A stretch of DNA of 8,279 bases, from NCBI GenBank assembly GCA_025055465.1, contig JANWXA010000081.1:1-8279 (forward strand), given 5' to 3'. Shown one piece after another: positions 1-5,634 of this stretch; within the stretch, counting starts at the first letter, position 1, and the number at the start of each line of letters is the position of its first letter. The notes beneath the pieces were generated by a model. The model was not told where the DNA came from, ran no database searches, and saw only the letters and a list, made by a program, of their open reading frames with translations. The DNA comes from Candidatus Kapaibacterium sp. Lineage in GTDB: Bacteria > Bacteroidota > Ignavibacteria > Kapaibacteriales > HRBIN21. A program made the translations under genes and the position numbers.

Positions 1-976
1 GGTAGAGGCGATGGGGCGCATGGCGTTCCAGGCTCGGAACCTCCACCGAGCTGCGCGTATCTACGAGCAGATGCTACAGGACGAGCGCTGTACGGTCATC
101 CTCTGTTTGGCCGGCTCGTTGGTTAGCGCAGGGCTGCGACGGGTAATTGCCGATGCCATCCGCTTCCGCATGGTGGATGTCATTGTCTCTACCGGCGCCA
201 TCGTCGTGGACCAGGACTTCTTTGAGGCTCTGGGCTTCCGACACTACCAGGGTTCACCGCGGGTGGACGACGACGAGCTGCGGGAGCTCATGATTGACCG
301 CATCTACGACACCCTCATTGACGAGGAAGAGCTTCGGGTGTGCGACCATACGATCGCTGAACTTGCAGAGCAGCTCCCTCCGGGCGTCTACAGCTCGCGG
401 GAGTTCATCGCCGCAATGGGGCAGTATTTGGTTGCGCGAGGAATTGGGGAGGAATCTATTGTGCGGACGGCATACGAGCACGGCGTGCCCATCTTCGTTC
501 CAGCCTTCTCCGATTGTTCGGCCGGGTTTGGCCTGGTGCTCCACCAGCATCGCCACCCGGAGCGGCACGTGGCGATTGATTCGGTGAAGGACTTCCGGGA
601 GCTCACCTACCTGAAGATCCGAGCGGGTGAGACAGGGCTGGTCATGGTGGGCGGCGGGGTGCCGAAGAACTTCGCGCAAGACGTGGTGGTAGCGGCGGAT
701 ATCTTAGGACACGCCGTACCGATGCACAAGTACGCCATCCAGATCACGGTCGCTGACGAGCGTGATGGAGGGCTTTCAGGTTCTACGCTTCGAGAGGCCA
801 GCTCATGGGGGAAGGTTGCAGGGACATATGAGCAGATGGTCTTCGCCGAGGCTACGCTGGCGCTTCCGCTGTTAGTGGGATATGTGTATCATCGAGGGGT
901 GTGGCGCCATCGTCCGCAACGTCGTTGGGCGGATTTGCCCGTAACACTGGAGACCGTGAGGGAGCTGACCCCCTAA
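1..976 (+). CDS. Deoxyhypusine synthase-family protein, probable polyamine aminobutyl transferase (5' partial)
   Basis: The product belongs to the NAD-dependent deoxyhypusine synthase (DHS) family, which moves the aminobutyl group of spermidine onto an acceptor amine. Residue numbers count from the ATG at 11. Seen: an FQARNL start motif at 6-11, MVDVIVSTGA at 54-63, the catalytic-lysine motif GGGVPK with Lys219, and SGSTLREASSWGK at 256-268, which binds NAD in the family. The ATG at 11 is probably internal. Upstream codons stay open (Val-Glu-Ala), and family members normally have further residues before FQARNL, so the gene is cut by the window edge. Bacteria lack eIF5A, so true hypusination is unlikely; bacterial homologues are reported to make homospermidine from spermidine and putrescine. 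The segment matching the eukaryotic Glu-Glu substrate site reads VVDQDF here, which fits another acceptor. It converges with the minus-strand response regulator, overlapping it by 4 nt. Family assignment is firm; the substrate is inferred. Confidence 0.9.
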   Translation, partial: VEAMGRMAFQARNLHRAARIYEQMLQDERCTVILCLAGSLVSAGLRRVIADAIRFRMVDVIVSTGAIVVDQDFFEALGFRHYQGSPRVDDDELRELMIDRIYDTLIDEEELRVCDHTIAELAEQLPPGVYSSREFIAAMGQYLVARGIGEESIVRTAYEHGVPIFVPAFSDCSAGFGLVLHQHRHPERHVAIDSVKDFRELTYLKIRAGETGLVMVGGGVPKNFAQDVVVAADILGHAVPMHKYAIQITVADERDGGLSGSTLREASSWGKVAGTYEQMVFAEATLALPLLVGYVYHRGVWRHRPQRRWADLPVTLETVRELTP

Positions 977-2154
977 CGGGTCTCTGAGGAACGGTGTATG
1001 AGGATGATCCCAACGATGGGGTCGTGAGCGTGGTAGCGCAGGAGACGCTCTAATAGGCGCTCGGTAACAACTGTACCGGCGGTGGCGAGCTTGAGCCCCG
1101 AGCGGGTCTGAATGTCGTGCGCTAACATCATTCCTGGACGGAGTTCGTGCAACCCGGTGGCGAGCATATCGTGGGCGGTTTCACGCAAGTTGGCGTATTG
1201 GAGAATGAGCGGTATGAGCTGGACGTCGTAGGCTTGGCGGGCGAATCGTTCCATGTGGGCGGCGACAACAACGGCTGACTGAGGCGAACTCCATAGCATT
1301 TCCTCGAAGTCAACTGCTAAGCGCAGGAGGCGTGCTGCCAGCGGAATTTCCCATGCTCGACGCCCTTCGGGGACGCCAGATCCATCGTAATTCTCGCAGA
1401 TGGCGCCGACAATCGGCGCTGCCGGCGCTAACCGGGGGTGTTGGTGGCAGAGGGTAGCAGCTCCCAGCAGGACTTGGATCATGAGCTCATGGCTAAGGTA
1501 GCCAGAGCGGGTGAGCGGTTCTTGGAGCAATTGATCTGGCAAGGCAAGACGCCCAAGGACATAGACAAAGCCTGCCAGTGGGAGGAGGGGACGCTCTTCT
1601 TCGGGCAGTTCTTCTGTATGCTCGCTGAGCCAGCGGCAGGTCTGCATCAGAGGGTTCACCAGTTCTACCAGGGAAGGGGAACGCAGGCGGAGAATAGAGG
1701 TGAGAAGCGAGAGTAGGTCATCACCGGCTGCAGGGGATTCTGGTGTTTGCACGTGGCGGGCTTGAAACAACTCTATCGCTCGCAGAGCAGCCTCCAGTTT
1801 TTCCTGCAATTCCGGCAGGCGAAAGGGCTTGCGGAGGAAGGCGTCTGCTCGATGCTGAATTGCTTGTCCCTGCCACTCTGCATGGGAGAAGGCGGTCATC
1901 AAAATGACGTAGGTCGTGCGTAGATCAGGGTTGGCTTTGATGCGTGTGCACAGCTCCAGCCCACTGATACCTGTTGGCATGGCAATGTCGCTGAGCACAA
2001 TGTCAGGACGATATTGGTGGACGAGGTTCCAGGCTTCGTCGGCATTGGAACTGAGCAAGATGCGGGCGCTTGGGAAAAAGGCGCGAATGGCATTCTCCAA
2101 TGCTGCCAGAACGGCAGGCTGGTCGTCCACCACGAGGATGCTGAAACTTCTCAT
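973..2154 (-). CDS. Response regulator: receiver domain, degenerate HD-GYP-like domain and C-terminal extension
   Basis: A 393-residue cytoplasmic signalling protein. Residues 1-125 are a complete receiver domain: acidic Asp10/Asp11, phospho-acceptor Asp56 in LSDIAMP, Thr87 and Lys109 in RKPF. Residues about 145-290 resemble an HD-GYP domain: LGRLALP at 200-206 aligns with the family's DIGKxxIP, and ENYDGSGVPEG at 254-264 with ERYDGSGYPDG. The metal-binding residues are gone: Tyr198-Val199 stand where His-Asp belongs, Ile252-Cys253 replace the His-His pair, and GYP is GVP. Cyclic-di-GMP hydrolysis is therefore unlikely. Residues about 335-375 (LRPGMMLAHDI, then AGTVVTERLLERLL) match a short module often found at the C-terminus of HD-type response regulators. 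The start overlaps the motB stop as ATGA (2151-2154), implying translational coupling in the mot operon. I infer a phospho-dependent adaptor affecting motor or stator; no sensor kinase is visible in the window. Confidence 0.85.
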   Translation of the reverse strand: MRSFSILVVDDQPAVLAALENAIRAFFPSARILLSSNADEAWNLVHQYRPDIVLSDIAMPTGISGLELCTRIKANPDLRTTYVILMTAFSHAEWQGQAIQHRADAFLRKPFRLPELQEKLEAALRAIELFQARHVQTPESPAAGDDLLSLLTSILRLRSPSLVELVNPLMQTCRWLSEHTEELPEEERPLLPLAGFVYVLGRLALPDQLLQEPLTRSGYLSHELMIQVLLGAATLCHQHPRLAPAAPIVGAICENYDGSGVPEGRRAWEIPLAARLLRLAVDFEEMLWSSPQSAVVVAAHMERFARQAYDVQLIPLILQYANLRETAHDMLATGLHELRPGMMLAHDIQTRSGLKLATAGTVVTERLLERLLRYHAHDPIVGIILIHRSSETR

Positions 2155-3101
2155 TGCCTTTGGGTCGGCTCCAAAGTGTCACTGCGCTGAGCCTGCATCA
2201 GGCGCAAAAAGTCCAAAGTAGTGAGCTTTCGCACCAGGATACTCACGCGGCGGTTGGATGTATCAAATGGGTTTTCTGGCACGCGCAGCTTTCGGTCGGC
2301 GTACCCCACGACGCTACTGACCTGTCCGCTCCATAGACCCGAGGTTTCCAAGACGCGGCGGGCCGCGTTAGCTCGGTCGGCAGAGAGCTCCCAGTTCGTA
2401 TAGGGAGAGCGGGGCGAATAGGAGCGGCTGTCAGTATGGCCTTCTATTTCCACGTAATTGGGGAGCTTCCCCAGGGCGATGCCAAGCCGCTGTAGGAGAT
2501 GGACGGCTGGGGAACGCAATTCCGCGCTGCCAACACGGAAGAAAAGGTTTTCCCGGGTTTCCAGTAGTTCAATCCGTAAACCTTCTGGGGTCATTTCCAG
2601 GCGCAGGGAGCCCAAGAGTTCCCCAATTTCTGGGTTAGTAGTTGCCAGCTCCTGCAGCATTCGCTGCAGTTCTTTCTGAACCTCTTCCAGACGCTGAGAA
2701 GCTTGAGCGCTGTCTTTTTGTAACTGTTTCCACTCTTCGGGGCTCACGCCTGCTACCCCAATCCCGATGGGAAACGGCTGATATGGTCCGCCTCGTTCGG
2801 AGAAATTGTCATAGTAATCGGCACCTTTTTCCAGTACGTACCGAGCTGGGCGCATTTTGATATCTATCGGCAATGCTTTGCCTGTTAGGAAGTGGAAGGC
2901 ACCAGGTTCGTTGAAATAGCTGGCGATGGCTTTCCTGGCGGATTCACTGAGCTGCATGATCCACATAACCAGGAAGAACGCCATCATGGCGGTGACAAAA
3001 TCAGCATAGGCGACCTTCCAGGCTCCACCGTGGTGTGCGTGTTGCTCGCCCCGACGCCGTTTACGGAAAATGATCGGTTCTTCACGACGCTGTTCTGCCA
3101 T
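2151..3101 (-). CDS. motB: Flagellar stator protein MotB (OmpA-type peptidoglycan-binding)
   Basis: MotB anchors the stator to peptidoglycan and carries the ion-binding aspartate; with MotA it forms the ion channel that turns the flagellar rotor. The 316-residue product has a basic, His-rich N-tail (residues 1-25), then a single transmembrane helix beginning WKVAYADFVTAMMAFFLVMW, with Asp34 as the expected ion-binding residue. After it come the usual juxtamembrane plug-like stretch (SYFNEPG at 61-67), a coiled-coil-prone segment at about 122-155 and an OmpA-like domain at about 175-292. That domain shows GHTDS at 221-225, an LSADRANAARRVL signature at 239-251 and an SNRRVSI core at 282-288 for peptidoglycan binding. 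Length is typical. It begins 6 nt after the motA stop and overlaps the response regulator start by 4 nt. The coupling ion (H+ or Na+) cannot be told from the sequence by eye. Confidence 0.96.
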   Translation of the reverse strand: MAEQRREEPIIFRKRRRGEQHAHHGGAWKVAYADFVTAMMAFFLVMWIMQLSESARKAIASYFNEPGAFHFLTGKALPIDIKMRPARYVLEKGADYYDNFSERGGPYQPFPIGIGVAGVSPEEWKQLQKDSAQASQRLEEVQKELQRMLQELATTNPEIGELLGSLRLEMTPEGLRIELLETRENLFFRVGSAELRSPAVHLLQRLGIALGKLPNYVEIEGHTDSRSYSPRSPYTNWELSADRANAARRVLETSGLWSGQVSSVVGYADRKLRVPENPFDTSNRRVSILVRKLTTLDFLRLMQAQRSDTLEPTQRQ

Positions 3102-3107
3102 CGGCTG

Positions 3108-3992
3108 TTACCGAGTCCGTTTGACAGCATCCTCGGTCTCCTGAAAACTGGGCCGGAAGTCCGGGTCAATTGCTCGGCGCCCGTACTCGACGGCTACTAC
3201 AGGAGGTGCCCCCTTGACAAACGCCAGGATTGTGGCTTTGATACAGTTCAGGTAGCGGTGTTCGGCGTGGGTATGGTTTTCCAGGCTCCGCCCGATGGGG
3301 CCAACGACACCGTAGGAGAGCAGCACGCCCAGGAAAGTTCCTACCAGTGCCGCTGCAATGCTGTGTCCGACAACTTCCGGTGGTTGATCGACTTTGCCCA
3401 TGGTGATGACCACGCCCAATACGGCTGCCACGATGCCTAATCCAGGGAGAGCATCAGCGACAGTAATCAAAGCAGCAGGTGCGCGGGTTTCCTTGTGGTG
3501 TATGGTTTCTAAATCCAGGTCCATCAGGTCCTCTAAGTCATGTGGCGGAATTCCCCCGTTGAGGACGACTTTCATTGTATCGCAGAAGAAGGCAACGGCG
3601 TGCTGATTTGCCAAGACGGTTGGGTATTTAGCGAAAATGGTGCTGTTCTCTGGGTTTTCCACGTGTTGCTCCAATGCAATCAGTCCTTCGCGCTTTGCCA
3701 GTTGGAGGAGCTCGTAGAGAAACTGCAGCAACTCCAAGTAGGCAGCCTTGGTGAGGCGGTTTCCCCGCACTGTGACAATTACTCCCCGTACGATGCGGCG
3801 CAAGAGGTCGGGAGGGTTGGCAATCAAGAGGGCGCCGAGAGCGCTTCCGCCGATGATGAGGAATTCGCTTATTTGAAACAACACCAAAAGCTGTCCACCG
3901 TGCAGCGTATACCCGGCGATGATGCTGGCAAAAACGATGGCCAGCCCGAGAATAACAAACATCAGTACTGCGTGCCTGTTATTGAGACCCAC
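3108..3992 (-). CDS. motA: Flagellar stator protein MotA
   Basis: MotA is the four-helix membrane subunit that surrounds MotB and presses its cytoplasmic loop on rotor protein FliG. With the GTG start at 3992 the product has 294 residues, close to the family norm. Seen: two N-terminal hydrophobic helices (about 10-30 and 40-58; LIIGGSALGALLI), a cytoplasmic loop with KREGLIALEQHVENP at 100-114, then two more helices at about 180-200 (ADALPGLGIVAAVLGVV) and 208-232. Pro183 and Pro232 match the two essential prolines of Escherichia coli MotA. Lys100 and Glu108 align with its charged Arg90 and Glu98. Start choice: the open frame runs up to an ATG at 4052, but both upstream ATGs lie within an inverted repeat, and the GTG at 3992 has a strong GGAGGAG 8 nt upstream. 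Another ATG at 3962 gives a family-like MFVILGL start but has no ribosome binding site that I can see. First gene of the motA-motB-regulator operon. Confidence 0.95.
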   Translation of the reverse strand: MGLNNRHAVLMFVILGLAIVFASIIAGYTLHGGQLLVLFQISEFLIIGGSALGALLIANPPDLLRRIVRGVIVTVRGNRLTKAAYLELLQFLYELLQLAKREGLIALEQHVENPENSTIFAKYPTVLANQHAVAFFCDTMKVVLNGGIPPHDLEDLMDLDLETIHHKETRAPAALITVADALPGLGIVAAVLGVVITMGKVDQPPEVVGHSIAAALVGTFLGVLLSYGVVGPIGRSLENHTHAEHRYLNCIKATILAFVKGAPPVVAVEYGRRAIDPDFRPSFQETEDAVKRTR

Positions 3993-4000
3993 GCTCTGTG

Positions 4001-4008
4001 GCTCCTCC
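4001..4008 (-). promoter_or_regulatory. Ribosome binding site that decides the motA start
   Basis: The minus strand reads GGAGGAGC here, followed by an 8-nt spacer and GTG at 3992-3990. It is the strongest Shine-Dalgarno match near any candidate motA start. The upstream ATGs (4052, 4025) and the downstream ATG (3962) lack a comparable site, although 3962 lies closest to the usual MotA N-terminus. Confidence 0.65.
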
Positions 4009-4016
4009 AGCAGCGG

Positions 4017-4054
4017 ACATGCCATCCTGCTGCAGGAGGGCCCATAGGGCATGT
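4017..4054 (-). promoter_or_regulatory. Leader hairpin upstream of motA
   Basis: Outer arms of 7 bp (4017-4023 ACATGCC with 4048-4054 GGCATGT) are perfectly complementary. A nested inverted repeat (4025-4030 TCCTGC with 4032-4037 GCAGGA) lies inside the loop. In the mot transcript this would fold as a hairpin ending about 8 nt before the Shine-Dalgarno at 4008-4001. It has no T-tract, so it does not look like a terminator. It could stabilise the mRNA 5' end or affect ribosome access. The complementarity is seen; the function is inferred. Confidence 0.4.
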
Positions 4055-4081
4055 GTACACCCTGCTATGAATCCAGAGGAT

Positions 4082-4108
4082 GTATCGGAAGTTTGGGGCT
4101 GTTCTTGA
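4082..4108 (-). promoter_or_regulatory. Candidate sigma-28 (FliA) promoter for the motA-motB operon
   Basis: On the minus strand, TCAA (4108-4105) is followed by exactly 15 nt and then TCCGATAC (4089-4082). The enterobacterial FliA consensus is TAAA, 15 nt, GCCGATAA: three of four bases match at -35 and six of eight at -10, including the CCGATA core. Transcription would start near 4075 and give a leader of roughly 80 nt before the motA GTG. Motility stator genes are classic FliA targets, so the location fits. The match is short, and sigma usage in this lineage is unknown. Confidence 0.4.
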
Positions 4109-4142
4109 ATCGAGAAGGAATGGGAAGGGGAGGGAAACAGAG

Positions 4143-4164
4143 GGCGGCGTTTCTCAACGCCGCC
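4143..4164 (-). terminator. Stem-loop, probable terminator after tRNA-Asn
   Basis: A perfect 9-bp GC-rich stem (4143-4151 GGCGGCGTT with 4156-4164 AACGCCGCC) closes a 4-nt loop. Read on the minus strand the loop is GAGA, a GNRA tetraloop. It lies 38 nt downstream of the tRNA-Asn 3' end and upstream of the putative mot promoter, so it probably separates the tRNA transcript from the motility operon. The following minus-strand sequence (CTCTGTTTCCC) is pyrimidine-rich but not a clean T-run, so termination could be weak or factor-assisted. Confidence 0.55.
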
Positions 4165-4202
4165 TTCCTTCGCATGGAGTGTACCATGACGTCCGAGCTC
4201 AG

Positions 4203-4275
4203 CTCCACGGGTGGGATTCGAACCCACAGCCCCCTGGTTAACAGCCAGGTGCTCTGACCGTTGAGCTACCGTGGA
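4203..4275 (-). tRNA. tRNA-Asn (anticodon GTT)
   Basis: Read on the minus strand, the 73 nt fold as a complete cloverleaf. The acceptor stem TCCACGG pairs with CCGTGGA and the discriminator base is G, as in bacterial tRNA-Asn. The D-arm is GCTC/GAGC. The anticodon stem CCTGG/CCAGG encloses the loop CTGTTAA, giving anticodon GTT. The variable loop is GGGCT, and the T-arm GTGGG/CCCAC encloses TTCGAAT. The 3' CCA is not encoded (CTG follows), so it must be added by a nucleotidyltransferase. A stem-loop at 4143-4164 follows. I could not identify a convincing promoter upstream; a TATACC sits too close to the mature 5' end. Confidence 0.97.
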
Positions 4276-4326
4276 GTGGTATACGTCAATGCGCACGCGA
4301 AAATACGGGCTTCAAGACGATCTTGG

Positions 4327-5634
4327 ATGCGGCACTCGGTAGGACAGATGGTGCGCTCCGTCGGCGCCTTCCTGGTGGCTGATGGCTTGGGGATTGTGAG
4401 CGTCGTCCTGTTCTCCATTGTGCTGGCGCGAACCCGTGGTGCAGACGAGCTGGGCGTCTTTTCATTCAGCATGGCGCAGGCCCTTCTTCTGCAGATGTTT
4501 GTGGATGCCAACTTTGCGGTGACCCTTGCACAGGAGGTGGCGCGCACGGGGAAGGTTGCCGCATCACTGCGGGATGCTCAACTGACAAAGTGGTACTTAG
4601 CAGTGGTAGGCCTTCCTGTAGGCATAGGCCTCACTCTTCTTGTAGGGCGATCCGATGCGGTAGTTCCCACGGTGGCTGCCTTCGTGATCATGCTGGTCCA
4701 CAGTTTTGTTGGGAGCTATGCGGCAGCGCTTCAGGGCTTGGGGAAAATGACCTTGTTAGGAACAGTTATCGCAGTAACCAGTACTGCAGGAGCTCTCGGC
4801 GGAATTGTTGCACTGCTGTTGGGCTATCCCCTGTTTGTGGTTATTCTCGCACAGGGGCTTGCAAATGCCATCCCAGCGTGGGTGTGGTTGGGTAGCATAC
4901 TGCGCCGTTGGGAGCCGGGATGGTTTCCCTGGAGAACCTATGTGGGGGAGTTCCTGCGGGATGTGGCGACTCGTCGGCTGTGGGGGGTGTGTGGCCATTC
5001 GGTCCGCGTCCTGCGTGAACGCTGGTATTGGATTGCTTTTAGTTTTCTAACAGTCGGCTATGCCCGCTTTGGCGTACTCTTTCTAGGCTGGATGGGTGCT
5101 GCACCAGCGGTCATAGGAGCCTACTCCGCCGCACAGCGGTTTGTTGTCGTACTCCGGATCTTGCCCAATGCTTTCTTCCGAGTTCTTTTACCCCAATTTG
5201 CCAGAGAACCAGGCCGCTTTTCCTTACTTTGGACCGTAGGGGTAAGTAGCGCCGTGGGGATTCCTGGTGCTGCTGTGGTGGCCGCCTTGGCGCCGTGGCT
5301 CATAGAGCAAACCTTCCGCATTCCGGAGGCTGTGACGATGTTGCAGGTCATGGGCTGGGCATTGCCGGCAGTGATGCTATCACATCTTGCCGAGGCGTAT
5401 GGGCTGACCTTCCGGCGGTATCAGCGTCTCATTGTTGTTTGGGCAGCCATTGTGTTGGGCTGTGGTTTCCTGGCGGCCACGGTTGCCTTTCCGCAGTGGG
5501 GTGGACTCGCTGTGGCGGCCATTTATGTCGGCATGGAGAGCCTTTATGCCCTTGGGGTCCTGGGTATGGTGGGTGTACGGTGTCCGCAAAGGGAGGTTAT
5601 TCCGCTACCCGAGGAGCATGTTGCCCGGTTCTAA
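4327..5634 (+). CDS. Polysaccharide/lipid-linked glycan flippase (MOP superfamily, Wzx-like)
   Basis: A very hydrophobic 435-residue integral membrane protein, probably with 12 or more helices, within the usual length of Wzx/MurJ-type flippases. The N-terminal pattern (VADGLGIVSVVLFSIVLARTRGADELGVF split over residues 17-45, then MFVDANFAVTLAQEVAR near 57-73) follows the oligosaccharide-flippase signature: first helix, arginine-containing loop, then an Asp-Xaa-Asn/Gly turn before helix 2. Members export lipid-linked glycans across the inner membrane; the substrate here is unknown, and no glycosyltransferases are in view. Start: the open frame reaches a TTG at 4261, inside the tRNA, which is not credible. 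I chose ATG 4327; ATG 4348 or GTG 4351 (AGGA 6 nt upstream of the latter) are real alternatives. The 3' end overlaps the lipoprotein start by 17 nt, suggesting one transcript. Confidence 0.8.
   Translation: MRHSVGQMVRSVGAFLVADGLGIVSVVLFSIVLARTRGADELGVFSFSMAQALLLQMFVDANFAVTLAQEVARTGKVAASLRDAQLTKWYLAVVGLPVGIGLTLLVGRSDAVVPTVAAFVIMLVHSFVGSYAAALQGLGKMTLLGTVIAVTSTAGALGGIVALLLGYPLFVVILAQGLANAIPAWVWLGSILRRWEPGWFPWRTYVGEFLRDVATRRLWGVCGHSVRVLRERWYWIAFSFLTVGYARFGVLFLGWMGAAPAVIGAYSAAQRFVVVLRILPNAFFRVLLPQFAREPGRFSLLWTVGVSSAVGIPGAAVVAALAPWLIEQTFRIPEAVTMLQVMGWALPAVMLSHLAEAYGLTFRRYQRLIVVWAAIVLGCGFLAATVAFPQWGGLAVAAIYVGMESLYALGVLGMVGVRCPQREVIPLPEEHVARF

Noticed and set aside
2892..3440. 182-codon plus-strand frame opposite motB and motA
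   Set aside because: It is antisense to two strongly recognisable genes, has no domain signature and crosses their boundary; a shadow frame.
3540..4070. 176-codon plus-strand frame opposite motA
   Set aside because: Antisense to conserved motA sequence with no recognisable motif; explained by the composition of the real gene.
4203..4275. tRNA-Asn as an integration site for a mobile island
   Set aside because: No integrase, no repeated copy of the tRNA 3' end and no compositional break are visible in the window.
4278..4283. TATACC as a -10 element for tRNA-Asn
   Set aside because: It ends 2 nt from the mature tRNA 5' end, so transcription would start inside the tRNA, and no -35 lies at proper spacing.
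4261..4326. N-terminal extension of the flippase to a TTG at 4261
   Set aside because: It would begin inside the tRNA-Asn gene; the extra residues do not look like a flippase N-terminus and no ribosome binding site precedes it.
5432..5617. Longer lipoprotein frame starting at 5432
   Set aside because: It lies fully inside the flippase gene, and a signal peptide with its lipobox begins at 5618, so the upstream part is an open-frame accident (GTG 5573 remains a minor alternative).
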